Assembly: GCA_015680685.1 (NCBI GenBank)
Contig: MNCI01025566.1
Coordinates: 15,293 to 79,292, forward strand
Length of the DNA: 64,000 nt
Reading direction: 5' to 3'
From: Gnetum montanum
Taxonomy: Eukaryota; Streptophyta; Gnetopsida; Gnetales; Gnetaceae
Both the position numbers and the translations under genes were made by a program. A model generated the notes under the pieces. It worked only from the letters and a program-made list of their open reading frames with translations, had not been told where the DNA came from and ran no database searches. Shown here piece after piece: positions 32,880 to 44,830 of this stretch (within the stretch, counting starts at the first letter, position 1; every line of letters begins with the position of its first letter).

Positions 32880-34500
32880 CTTACCAGCCAATCTAGAATA
32901 TGCATTCTTGCAGAATGGCAAGCTAGTAATCATGAATGCCACTCTTGCTCCTGAGTAAAAGAAGAAATTGTTGAAAATGGTAAATAAATGGATGGCTGCT
33001 TTTGCATGGTCATATCATGAATTGACGGGAGTTGACCCTAGGGTATTCCAACATCCGATCTATATTGACTCCTCCATGAAGCCACAATAACAACCACAAA
33101 GATGGTTGAACCCCAAACTAAAGCAAGTTGTCAAGGATGAAATTGAACAATTGTTGAAAGTAGGGTTCATTTATTCTATTACAGATAGCGAATGGGTCAG
33201 CCCACTCATTATTGTGTCAAATAAGGGTGGCAAATGAAGGGTCTATATAGATTTTTGACTACTAAACATGGCGACCTTCAAGGATCACTTCCCACTTTTG
33301 TTTGTGGATCAAGTGTTGGATACTATTACAGGGCATTGTTACTATAGCTTTTTGGATGGTTATAGTGGCTATAACCAAATCCAAATTGCACTCGAAGACC
33401 AGGACAAAACAATATTTACAAGTCCTTGAGAGACTTTTGCATATAAGAAGATGCTCTTTGGCTTGTGCAATGCACCTGCAACCTTCCAACACCTTGTCCT
33501 CAGCATCTTTCAGCAATAGATTGGTAATGGGGTAGAAGTCTTCATGGATGACTTCTCTACCTATGGAGCAACATTTGAACAAGCCTTGGACTTCCTTGAG
33601 AAAGTTTTAAAAAGATGTGCAGAAATAAATTTATGACTTAACTGGCAAAAGAGCCACTTGATGATCCAAGAGGGCATTATTCTATGGCACTGCATTTCAC
33701 AAGTAGGGATTGGTGTAGATCCTAAGAAAATCATAATCATCCAAGGAATCACCAGTCAACTGAGTACTGTAAAAGATGTTTGATGATTCCTTGGCGACAC
33801 TAGTTATTACTGACACTTCATTGAGAATTTCTCGAAGATCACCAAGCCATTGGTGGAGCTAACAAAGAAAGATGCTCCATTTGTCTAGACTAGGAAATGT
33901 GAATCTGCATTCCAAACACTCATAGAAACTTGTAGAAACTCCAATTCTATGGGCACCCAACTGGTCCAAACCTTTTCATATCATGATGAATGCATCTAAT
34001 TATGCATTGGGAGCCGTGCTTACAAAGTTGGATGACCAAAGACATCCATATTATATCCATTGTGAAAGCTAGAGCATTATGGGTGCTCAGCTCAACTACA
34101 CCACTACCGAAAAGGAATTAATGGTGGTGGTATTTGCCTTGGATAAATTCCAACACTATGTGCTCAGGTACAAGGTGTTTGTACATACTGACCATAGTGC
34201 CATTCAGTTCTTGATGAACAAACCAATGATGAGTCCCCATATCATATGGTGGCTTATGATCCTTCAAGAATTTGACCTTACTATGGTAGACAGGAAGGGA
34301 ACTGAGAATGTGGTTGCTGATCACTTATCTTGGTTACGATTGGACGGTGTAGAGGAGGAGGAGCCACTCTCCGATCAATTTTCATATGAACTCCTCTTCA
34401 CTGGAGCAATCGATAAGAAGATGCCCACAGGATCAACTTGGTTTAGTGACATCCTCACCTATCTCTCAACACAAGAATTACCAAAAGAGTGGGATCATTA
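32880..34500 (+). pseudogene. Athila-like reverse transcriptase and RNase H
   Basis: RT motifs in order: KDEIEQLLKVGFIYSI, WVSPLIIVSNKGGK, FLDGYSGYNQIQIALEDQDK, LFGLCNAPATFQ, EVFMDDFSTYG (catalytic MDD), LNWQKSHLMIQEGIIL and FSKITKPLVELTKKDAPF. RNase H follows with NYTTTEKELMVVVFALDKFQ (from 34,094), HTDHSAIQFLMNK and ENVVADHLSWL. Stops are frequent; no long frame survives in RT, but RNase H is open for 140 codons (34,079-34,501). Confidence 0.8.
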
Positions 34501-35690
34501 GAAGAAGCATCAGTTTCTTCACAAGGCTAAGCACTTCATGGAAATCAACAAACACATTTATATGGTGTGTGTGGATGGTTTGGTTCGATGGTGTGTCCTT
34601 GATGTGGATACACTACGTGTCGTCCAGAATGCTCATGAGGGCCCTTGTGAGGGCCACTATGCCTGATGGTGCATAACCATTAAGATCTTGCTTGCAGGAT
34701 ATTACTAGCCCACACTCTTCAAAGATGTGCAATGGTTTGCCTACTCCTATGAACGATGTTAGAGAGATGGTGGGATGACCGCACAAATGGAGGGACCCCA
34801 ATAGTGGATCCAACCACTAGAACCCTTCAATATTTGGGGCATCGACTTCATGGGTCCCATCACACCCATGTCCAATGGGAAGGCATACATCATTATCATT
34901 GTAGACTACTGTACTAAGTGGGCAGAGGTGGCAGTTGTCACTGATTGGTCCTCAAACATAGTTGCACGGTTTGTCCAACAACAAATTGTGAACAAGTTTG
35001 GGGTGCCACGTGCACTCATTTCAAACAATGGAACTCATTTCACAGGCACTACTTTTCGTAAACTTATGCAACATTTGGGGGTCGAACATAAATTTACAAC
35101 ACCTTATCACCCCCAAGCCAATGGGGAAGCCAAAGTTAAAAGTAGGAAGATTACAAGAATCCTAACTAGGACCATTAGCAAATATAGGAGGGATTGGAGC
35201 ACAAAACTTAACGTTGCCCTCTAGGCTTGTCGCTCTACATGGAAACTTCCTAGAGGCTACTCTCCTTACAAGTTTTTGTACAGGAAACTATCAAAACTTC
35301 TAGTTCAGGAAGAATTTCGAACACTATCTACCACCAATGACTTAGGTCTTAACTTATCACTAGCACAACTAGAATGACTCATCAACTTGAATGTGCTAGA
35401 TGAGAATCCACTAGTAGCCCTATCATCAAATGAAATCCACAAGGCCTATAATAAAAAACATCATGATCTTAGGATTCGAAAGGTAACATTTCGATGTGGA
35501 GATAAGGTGCTCTACTGGAACCACACACATGTACCACAATGTACTAAGTTTTAAACACTGTGGGAGGGACCTTATATTGTTTTTAAAACCTTTCTGTCTG
35601 GGGCCTTGCTTATACACAAACCTAAGGATCCCACAAAAACATAGTTAGTTAATATGCAACAATTAAAACCCTTTCACGAACTCCAATGAA
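34501..35690 (+). pseudogene. Athila-like integrase
   Basis: A His/Cys region remnant (HEGPCEGHYA), then core motifs GIDFMGPITPMSNGKAYI (first Asp), LISNNGTHF (second catalytic Asp replaced by Asn), and HPQANGEAKV (Glu). The C-terminal part has KVTFRCGDKVLYWN, LWEGPYIVFKTF and MQQLKPFHEL. One open frame covers 34,850-35,224. Inactive as it stands. Confidence 0.8.
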
Positions 35691-36537
35691 CCAGTGCCAC
35701 TACCCTCTCATCACACAGCCAACCTCGTTCCATTTTTCAGATGTCCTCCTCTTAACTTAGTCATGGGAGATATCACCTTCCATGCTAATCAATTCTACTG
35801 ACTCAGTTATTTTTGCAAGTTTTTGTTTTACAACATCGTTCATACGTTTGCCATTCTTGCTTACTTTTTCTTTCTTTATTTACTTATCTATTTATTTGTT
35901 TATTTTTCTATATATATGTATGTATGTGCTTATCTTCTAATTGTTTTATCCTTTTTATTAATAAGCCATCTTATTGTCACAGGATGTACTGGTGCAGTTG
36001 TTTCTCCTTGCGATGCCTTGCATGATATGGTCCACCTATTATATCTAGCTCTTGCCTTCACATTGTTGTTCTAGGCAGTCACATTGAACTCTCATTTCAT
36101 GCAATAGGTAGTGAGTCCACATCATCCACCCATTCCATGGTTTTCTTTCTTTTGGAAACATGCAATCCCTTTCAATTAAAAGCAACTTTAATTAATTCAT
36201 GACTTGCAGAGTTTCTAGACTTGAGAATGATCCAACGATTTGAACAGGGTGTGACTTCAAGGGAAATGCAACATTCTTCGTACTTTTCTATTTCCCTGCA
36301 TGTGAGGGTATGTCCTCACGGACTTCTTACCACTTCATATCCTCTCCTGGTCAGAAGTTACACGGCAATTTGTCCTTGCATGGTGTGGTCCTCATCACAA
36401 AAAAAAATAAAAAAAGAGGATTCAAAGCACACCCCTTGGCCAAATGCATGGGAAAATGCATGGGTCTTTGCATGGTGTGGTTCCCAAAAAAAAACAAAAA
36501 CAAACACATGGAAATTCAAAGCACACCCCTTAGATCG
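35691..36537 (+). other. Athila-like element, post-pol non-coding region
   Basis: T-rich, no domain. Contains A-rich runs (36,400-36,416 and 36,486-36,510) and ends at the nested insertion. Confidence 0.5.
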
Positions 36538-37382
36538 TGATGAGTGGCGAGGTACCCCTACACTCAACCATACGAATACGAGCGTAGCCGGTGCGATTTG
36601 GTCGAACTCCGCAGACTAAGTGCCTACATGCCTCATGGAACACTTAGGGTTAATCATTCGTTGTCTTCCCAGACTTACTTGTAGTTGTCACGGTGTATGG
36701 TTAAGTAAGTCTGAGGTATATGATTTTTATGCTTTTTATGTTTTATCTCCTATGCTAACAAGGTGAAGGGTAGAGAGGCTAATTACTAACTCTAACTAAT
36801 GAACTAAGTCTAAATTAACCTAGCGTCAGCATTCGTTCCTACTTTTCGTACATACCCTAAACCAATGCAAGCGTGGTTACTAAACACTAATCGTTGCTGG
36901 GATCACCACACATAATGCACGTGCTCGAAGTGGTCATACTGAGGCACTTATCTAGGAGAGAAGGGTGAGAGAGAGAAAGCAGTAAATAACTAATAATAAA
37001 TAATAGGTAATAAAATACTAATTAGGCTATTCCATGCACTGCAAGGTTTATCCAAAAAGCTCGTCTTTATTGCCGTATACAAACTTGTGTTCAGGCACAA
37101 TGTCTGCTCGAATAAAGATCCGTTCACTTTGGGACTTCTACTGTGGGTACATGGAAACTATTCTATCTCTAGAGTGATCAATCTGCCAGAGTTTCCCTAT
37201 GGTCTAGCCTAGGATGATGAAACAAGGGAGAGCTGCCTCTTATTTATAGATATGACGGTGCACCACGATATCGCATACGCGATATTGCAGGGGAAGACAC
37301 GATATCGCAAGGGATGCGATATCGTGACAACCGCGATATCACGTACGCAATATCGCGGCCAATGCGATATCGCGTCCCATCA
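36538..37382 (-). repeat. 3' LTR of nested element
   Basis: 845 bp. U3 (37,255-37,382) contains a dense array of GCGATATCGC-like palindromes just upstream, in element direction, of the TATA sequence CTATAAATA near 37,245. Confidence 0.8.
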
Positions 37383-39180
37383 TACCCCCATGACTAGATG
37401 AAAACTTGTCCTCGAGTTCTTTACAATCATATCAGGAAGGTATGGGATTATTGACTCAATATGGAACTAATGGGATGACATGTGAACGGATCATCATTAC
37501 AAGACATAAAAAAACTAGTGTTTATGAAAACAAGAGTGAACAACTTATTACATTAACATCAGGCCTCATTTAGTAGCTGAGAAAAAGAGAGAGAGAAAGA
37601 AGTGTTGTTGTTGCCAACACTAAGATTGCGCCTTTCGTTGTCCATCCGTAAGCGCGCCATTGATCTTGCTCCTTGCATCGTTGCTTCCAGCACTACTCCA
37701 TTCCAAGTGTTTTCTCCAGATCCACTCCATTGTTGTATGATTGCCATCTGCACACACAACATAGTCATATATTAGCAAGGGTAGATGGATTTCAATGTAG
37801 TTCATACCTGCTTTGGTGAAAGGTCCATTGGCTAGGTTGTGGTATGGCTAATTACGGATCTAGAGATATATTAATGATGACTACCGAAGGTGTAGGGGTT
37901 AGGAGAAAATCGAAAAAATTGGGCCCCGTATCCCCATAACTAATTGTGAACCTCCGGTAGTGATAGGATGGAGAAAGAATAAGAACAAGAAGATGGAGAA
38001 AAAGAGACAACTAGGACATCGATGAAATAGATGTCAAGATGGAAATGAATAAATAAGATTAATTACAAAAATGTTAAGGGAAAGAATTTAATGGATGCAC
38101 CAAATAGGAATGTCAGTGGGTCCTCCCCAAAGCAGGCTCATGCCCTTAATGCTCTAACAATCCCACATTCAAAGAGTCCGTAGGCTCTAGGAATGTCCTT
38201 TGGAACAAGAGTTAAAGTCTTAACCATGAGAATTTACCTAAAAGAAAACAATGCATTAACCAAAATATACACTAATGATACAACCGGCAATGAGGTGAAC
38301 AATGGAGAGAAGGGTGGAGAGAAGAGAATGGAATGGAATCTCCAGAACAAGGTGGTGTACAGTCCCTTGTGTGTTTCATGGTTAATGTGACTTGGCAAAT
38401 CTCATTCCAACTTTGGCCTCAAACCAACCACATCCAGTGACTTCGCATCAATGCATTTGGCCAAACCGTCCACTTGAATAACAAGAATGCCTTCTGCAAG
38501 AGCCACCACCATTCCAACAAAACAATGAGGAGAGAATGGAAAGCGAGGAGGGCCTTAGTTAGAGGGAACATTTTTAGTTCCATAACTAGTGCTTGTAGCC
38601 CAAGTTTATTTCTTCTAAGGGGGTGTGCTTTGAATTCTCACTTTTTTTCTTTTTCTTTTTCTTCTTTTTTTTTTCTTTTTGTTTTTTGTGTTTTTATGCG
38701 TGAGAACCACACCATGCAAAGACTTCTTATTTTTATTTGCTCAGCTTCCGATAATTGGGTAATGTCAAAATGGTAAGAAAACTCAAGAAGAAAACATCCA
38801 AGCACCCAAGAGAATGGCCAACACAAATGTATCAAGTTCCCTTGAAGTCACACCCTTTTCAATCCTTGAGTCCTTCCTTATTTTGAGAGATGCCCAGTCA
38901 CCTATTCGTTAGAGTTCTTATTAAAAAGGGGAACTGTACATTTCCAAGCCAAGAGAAACCATAGACTTTCATGGATGGATGGATGAATTGAACTCATTGC
39001 TTGCCATATCAAAAGAACATACATTAGTATCAATATCGTAACTTAAAGGTAAAAACCAAACATTAGCAATCAATGAAAAATAGTTCACACCATCGTGAAG
39101 AACATTTATTGGGTGACAAACTTACAGAATGGGTAACACACACAAACACACACACAAAAAATGGAAAAGTATAACGATGT
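37383..39180 (-). other. Nested element, non-coding 3' part
   Basis: A polypurine-type tract ATGGGGGTA (minus strand) abuts the LTR at 37,383-37,391. The rest lacks recognisable domains. The segment 38,110-38,240 is similar to 51,915-52,010. Confidence 0.5.
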
Positions 39181-39213
39181 TGTAAAACAAAAATAAGAAA
39201 AGTTAAAGAAATT

Positions 39214-39410
39214 TTGTAAAACAAAAATGTCTAAAACAAGAATGTGTAAAACAAAAACTTGTAAAACAAAAATGTATAAAACAAAAACATGTAAAACAAA
39301 AACTTGTAAAACAAAAACGTGCAAAGCAAAAATGTGCAAAACAAAAACATGCAAAACAAAAACGTGCAAAACAAAAACATGTAAAACAAAAACGTGTAAA
39401 ACAAAACTTA
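39214..39410 (+). repeat. Minisatellite, ~15-bp unit
   Basis: About thirteen copies of a unit like TGTAAAACAAAAACA, with small variations. The related region near 52,925 holds only about one unit, so the array expanded in this element. Confidence 0.85.
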
Positions 39411-39433
39411 AAAGAATTGAGGGCCTCTAATGA

Positions 39434-40150
39434 TCAGCATAGGTGGCCATCTCCCCCATGACTGAATTGTAAGGGAGAGATTCGAAATAATGAGCGCCTA
39501 TTTGAATTTCTTAGAAGTTTCCAACTTCTCCCCATTGATGTTCTTAGATTTAGGGGTGGAAGTTGGCAACACTCATACTCCAATGTATCTATGCCTTCAT
39601 TTTTAGCATGAGTTGTTTCCTTAGTTCGTTCCATGCATATTGGGTTGCTCTTTCTAGTAGCTATCAACCACAGGGTGTCTACTACTGGTGTGATTACTAC
39701 ATACAGGCACCTTTGAATTTGTGCTTCTTGGGCACACTGATTACATGGAAGAAACGCTGAGCATTCTTCCATGTCATCACCCTCTGAGTCACTGTATGTG
39801 ATGCATGGAACTCTCTTCTTCTCGATCTTTCCATAAATGTTTACCTTAGATATCTCCAAGGAAAGATCACGGATCCCTAGGTACGCATCTATTGTACTCA
39901 GCCATGGTCTTCCCATTATAATTGGGAAGCCCCCATTGTCACTGTTAACTTCTATCACTAGGAAGTTAGCTGGGTATGACCACCCACACACAGTGGTAAT
40001 GATGTCCTCCACCAATCCCAAGGGAATGGTGATGGACTGGTCAGCCAGCTCCAGTTGAATGTTGCTCTTCATAAGTTGGGGCAGGTTTTAGATTTGATAC
40101 ATTTCTCGTGATATTAAATTGACTCCAGAACCTGAGTCAAGAAGAGCCTT
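39434..40150 (-). pseudogene. Nested element aspartic protease
   Basis: Minus-strand frame with LLDSGSGVNLIS (active-site Asp intact, about 40,135-40,100), LELADQSITIPLGLVEDI, FPIIMGRPWL and GIRDLSLEISKVN, then a Cys-containing linker. One stop lies between the active-site loop and the 212-codon open frame at 40,072-39,434. The frame ends just before non-coding DNA, where RT would be expected. Confidence 0.75.
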
Positions 40151-40902
40151 ATGTGGTTTGTTCCTAGTGACTTGTAAATAAATTAAGGGACTCCCAGGGT
40201 CAGATAGTTTCCTGGGAAGGTGGCCTACCTTGATCCAGTCAATTACGGTATGTGTTAACATAATCGTATGTGTACAGCTCTATTGTTGGACTGAAGGGTG
40301 CTCTGAAGTGTTAGATGGTGGAGGAGTGTACATGGGCTCAATTGCTTGTTGTTGCGAGAGCTTGTTTAGGCTTTTGGTTCTAAAGAAAGGTCTTCTCTTT
40401 TTACAGTTGTCAGAACTAGCAGTAGGTTGAATATTTACAGCTCTCGTAGCGTTACGTTGCTGCAGTTGAGTAGGCAGTTCCCCTTGCATTGTTGGAGCAG
40501 ATTGTATGGGAACTACAGGTGGAAGAGGTGCAAATGGAGTTAGAGGATGGGATGAATGTGGAATGTCTCCCGTAGGAGAAGGAGTCCTCCTAAAGTACTC
40601 CCGAACTTGGTAGTGATGTTGGAGAGTTGTGTGACCCATAGAGTCACTTGGAGAAACCGACTGCTGCACATAATATCCATAAGGATTAGATGCCGGTAAG
40701 GGTATTGATGTTTAGGCGGTGGCATCCCCCATGACTGTGGGTATTGCCATTGCTGATGTTGTCTGATGGGTTGTGGTGGAGTTCCACTTGGATAGTACGT
40801 TAATGGTTGGTGGAACTATCTTGGGTTACCTTAAGGATAAGGTAACCTTCGGGATGTCTGCCGTTGGTTAAGTCTCGGATTAAGTGCATACACCCCAAAA
40901 TC

Positions 40903-42774
40903 TTATAGATGTGAGATGATTGGACAACATCCCTTAGGATGGTCATATTGGTAGATCTCACATCCACCGTCATTGTTTGTGTCAGAATCCACAACCTCAT
41001 CAGAGATAGTAATTTTTTCCTTACCCTTGTTATGTGTAGGGCCTGAATCTCTCCACTTTTTCTTGTCTTTGTCACTACTTCGTTCCTCCTTAAACTCTTT
41101 CATGATTTTCAGAATAGTTTCAAGTCTAGAGTCTAAGGAATCCCACAATTGATCCATCTTAGCCAATACTTTTGTTGTTAGTTTTTGAATCAGCAAGGTT
41201 TTTCTGTTCACCAACTCTTCGAGTGGTGACTCATCCTCCTCATCACAAAATCTCACTCCCTTCTTTCGAAGGGAAGGATCGCAGTTGTTTTCTTCTGCAC
41301 TCTCTCTTTTTCGTAGCTCACCTTCTTCCTTGGCTACTTGCTCCAACAAGCGATGTATCTCATGGCCTCGAAGTTCTGATAATCTCCCTTGGGCATAAGT
41401 CCCAAGGGTTCTCCTAGTCTCATGTTTGAGCCCATCTACAATGTGGCGGAGTTGATCCCGCTGTGCGTAACCATGGCCCAGGAAACGATGTAACAATGCG
41501 TAGTAGCAGCCCATGGTAGTATCCAAGGGTTTATGATTACCTTGCTTTCATCCTTGGATCTGCTTATGCAAATTAGACACTCTGGAGTACGTTTGATACT
41601 TATCGTTGAATAACTCTAACATTGTACTCCATCTCCTAATGGTTTCCAGCTCTATAGATTGGTACCAACTCTTTGCTTCCTTAATGAGTGTCCTAGGAAA
41701 CAACTTAAGTTTCTGCCACTCGTTTTCTATGTTCTGCAAGGTGTAGGCATTGTGGAATGCCTGTAAATGATGTTGCGGATCTGCGTTGTATCCCCCTTCA
41801 AAGTGTGGGATATTGTTCATGTCTAAGCACTTGATCTGACTGTCCTTTTGATGCCTTGTTGGAATTCTTACTGCCTCCATTATATCGAGCATACTTTGGG
41901 TTGCAAGTAGGGGCTCATCATGATCATCTCTTTCATGACACCTGTGATGTCTACATTGTTCCCTACTTTTCCTTCGTTCATGCCCTTGTCCTCTATCTCG
42001 ACTTTCCTGTCGAGGTCTCTCGTTTTGCCTACCTCTATCCTCACTGTTATGCTCATGATGGCTGCACCTAGATGTGGAAGGAGGGGGTGAGTGATGTGAT
42101 GAAGGAGAAGAAGAAGGGGAACCATCACCATGACGATGTTTCTTACCTTCTCTTTGGCTGCTACGGCCCCAATCATGATGACGATCTAAGTGCCCATCCT
42201 TATTATGAGTTGTTGTTCCCTCTGTGAATAGTTGGCATTCACGGGGATCAGAACCAATGTTTTGTACTATTGAGCATAAGTTTTGATACCCCACCTCCTC
42301 ACCATCATTAGAAGGGGGAACATCATTTGATAGAGAACCCGTTATAATGGGTTCATCATCTCCTATTTCACTAAGGATGTGCGGGACCCCTTTGCCCTTC
42401 AACAATGTGTGATGGCTCTCTTGCCTTGAGTCCCTCATACGTTGCACTACTGTGGGATGATAATCCCTTGTATCAAAGTCTTCTGCAACGTATTCAGCAT
42501 AGAGCTGTGTCATGCCAACCTATGCCAAGGCACGGAGGAGCATGTTTGGGACTGATCGATCTGGAGGTAACACTATGTTACCTTGCAAATCTCTCCATCG
42601 CAGCTGTTCATCTTGATGGAGGATAAAGGTAAAGTCTGGTATATACTCATCGGGATGAGTATATACTACTCAGTACTATTGAGGAACTGGCAGATTTCGG
42701 TTATGTATTTTTGATTGCCGACTGTTTCTTGTATTATCCCTAGGCGGTGAATTGCTTTTGTTAGAAGAAGACAT
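40903..42774 (-). pseudogene. Nested element gag, best-preserved copy
   Basis: Starts MSSSNKSNSPPRDNTRN and ends CEIYQYDHPKG...ISHL with TAA. The core reads SQIKCLDMNNIPHFEGGYN, LQAFHNAYTLQNIENEWQK, LIKEAKSWYQSIELE and FNDKYQTYSRV. His/Arg/Ser-rich and coiled-coil parts flank it. Only four stops interrupt about 620 codons; the longest open part is 321 codons (42,513-41,548). The product would be the capsid protein. Confidence 0.75.
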
Positions 42775-42898
42775 TGTTATTTATCGGTGTGCTAATTAAC
42801 CGTTTATAATTTTTTTTAATTATTTAACCCTAAGGTTCATTTAAGCTCCCAACGATGTGAGTAATTTCCTATGTTCTACTTAGCACACAAACACTTAG

Positions 42899-42916
42899 TC
42901 CCTGGCAACGATGCCA
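42899..42916 (-). promoter_or_regulatory. Primer-binding site of nested element
   Basis: Minus strand TGGCATCGTTGCCAGGGA, 16 of 18 matches to the tRNA-Asp complement, one base from the LTR. Confidence 0.8.
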
Positions 42917-42917
42917 A

Positions 42918-43715
42918 TGATGAGTGGTGAGGTACCCCTACAATCAACCATACGAATACAAGCGTAGCACGTGCGATCTAGTCAAACTCCATAGACTAAG
43001 TGCCTACACGCCTCATGGAACACTTAGTGTTAATCATTCGTTGTCTTCCCAGACTTACTTGTAGTTGTCACGATGTATGGTTAAGTAAGTCTGAGGTATA
43101 TGATTTTTATGTTTTTTATTTTTTATCTCCTATGCTAACAAGGTGAAGGGTAGAGAGACTAATTACTAACTCTAACTAATGAACTAAGTCTAAATTAACC
43201 TAGTGTCAGCATCCGTTCCCACTTATCGTACACACCTTGAACCGATGCAACTGTGGTTACCAAATGCTAATCGTTGCTAGGATCACCACGCGTAATGCAC
43301 GTGCTCGAAGTGGTCGTACTGAAGCACTTAACTAGGAGAGAAGGGTGAGAGAGAGAAAGCAGTAAATAACTAATAATAAATAATAGGTAATAAAATCCTA
43401 ATTAGCCTATTCCATGTACTACAAGGTTTATCCAAAAAGCTCATCTTTATTGCCGTACACAAACTTGTGTTCAGGTACAATGTCTGCTCGAATAAAGATC
43501 CATTCACTTTGGAACTCCTACTGTGGGCACATGGAAACTATTCTATCTCTGGAGTGATCAATTTGCTATAGTTTTCCTATGGTCTAGCCTAGGATGATGA
43601 AACAAGGGAGAGCTACCTCTTATTTATAGATATGATGGTGCACCGCGATATCACGTATGTCCCCTGCGATATCGCGAGGGATGCGATATCGCGAAGGTGA
43701 TATCATGTCCCATCA
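42918..43715 (-). repeat. 5' LTR of nested element
   Basis: 798 bp, 47 bp shorter than its partner. The difference lies in the GATATCGC palindrome array (43,641-43,712), which has fewer copies. Confidence 0.8.
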
Positions 43716-44830
43716 GACCACCTCTAAAGGGCTACAACCACTAGTTATGGGACTTGCTTTGTCCCCTCTAACTTAGCCCTTTTTCACTTCCTCTCACTCA
43801 CTCATGTTGGAGTGATGGTTGTTTGTGGGAGCATTCTTGTGCCAAAGGGGATGGACTAGTCTTCGAGTGTTGATGCGATGTCACTGAATGTGGTTGGTTT
43901 GGGTCTGGACTAAGGATGGATCCTACCTGGTCACTTAATTACACACTTCACAAGGGATTTCATGTGAACAACACTAGGAATTCCATCTCACTCCCTCTTC
44001 TCTTCATCATTTGCTTCCCATTATTCATCTCACTACTGATTCTATGTCTTGAATGTCTATCATGATCTACTAGAAGTTTTAATTCTTCAGTCAGTTCTCA
44101 TGGATTTGGGTATTAATTTGTGATCACCATTAATTAACTATNTTTACCTTTGACTCTTCTTCTAGTTACAATCTTCCTTCCTCTTTCACACATACTGTTC
44201 TCTGGTCTTTGCGACCTCGAATCACCCCCATGTTGTGCTCTAATTTACATTTTTGGACTTTTTCTTTAACAGTCCATGTAGGTCAACATTTAAAGCACAG
44301 CTGCATCAACTAGGCCCCATATACGCATCCACCTGCATTTACGCAGCCTTGTCTACGTGGCCCTATTGACGCATGGAAAGAATCCTATATATATCCACAT
44401 TGCGCATTTGAACTTTGTCCATTTGTACACACAGCTAGGGGAGTTTTCCCATTTTTCTGCACCATGTCTTCTTTCCACATACCTACTTTTCCTACTGTGT
44501 GTCCTAATCTACTCATCCTTTCCCTCTTTTGCAATTGGAGGTATGCTCTTCATCATTGGNNNNNNNNNNNNNNNNNNNNNNNNNNNNNNNNNNNNNNNNN
44601 NNNNNNNNNAAAGACTTAACACCTCTTAGGGGACAGAGAAGAAAAAACAAAAATAACACTATAAATTACAACTCATGTCTTATTATTTTTTCTAACCCCT
44701 CAACTATACTTTAGGGAACCTAATAGGATGCACATGCCATTGTCATAGCTTGGTCAAAATGAGAAGGTGGATGATTGCCATTTTAAGCAATTTATACACA
44801 TTTTAATTCATGGTTATGTCGTGACTACAG
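43716..44830 (+). other. Athila-like element, region before ORF3, with TATA-like site
   Basis: Non-coding. The stretch 44,280-44,400 holds ACGC/GACGC-type motifs, then CCTATATATATCC at about 44,387-44,399, in the style of the U3/TATA region of the LTRs. It may be an internal promoter for ORF3. A single N lies at 44,142. Confidence 0.4.
44560..44609. other. Assembly gap, 50 N
   Basis: A run of exactly 50 unknown bases, so the true distance is unknown. Confidence 0.98.

Larger units (their letters stand above)
36538..43715 (-). mobile_element. Nested gag-protease-only LTR element (7.2 kb)
   Basis: LTRs at 36,538-37,382 and 42,918-43,715 (TGATGAGTGG...CCCATCA on the plus strand). Flanking pentamers are GATCG and GACCA, which differ by two transitions and could be a decayed TSD. 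The interior encodes gag and protease; no RT, RNase H or integrase motif was seen in 37,383-39,430. It is related to the surrounding Athila-like element, similar in gag, primer site and polypurine tract, and probably depended on such elements for mobility. Confidence 0.75.

Noticed and set aside
35813-36074. Overlapping Leu/Phe/Tyr-rich ORFs as a membrane protein
   Set aside because: T-rich low-complexity sequence in the retroelement's 3' region; no start context or conservation visible.
37255-37382. CRISPR-like or regular repeat array
   Set aside because: The GATATCGC palindromes have no uniform spacers and lie in the U3 of an LTR in a plant genome.
39106-39369. Val/Phe/Leu repeat protein on the minus strand
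   Set aside because: Translation of the 15-bp minisatellite, not a protein-coding gene.
36533-43720. GATCG/GACCA as a proven TSD of the nested element
   Set aside because: Only 3 of 5 bases match; decay by two transitions is possible but not shown, so used only as weak support.
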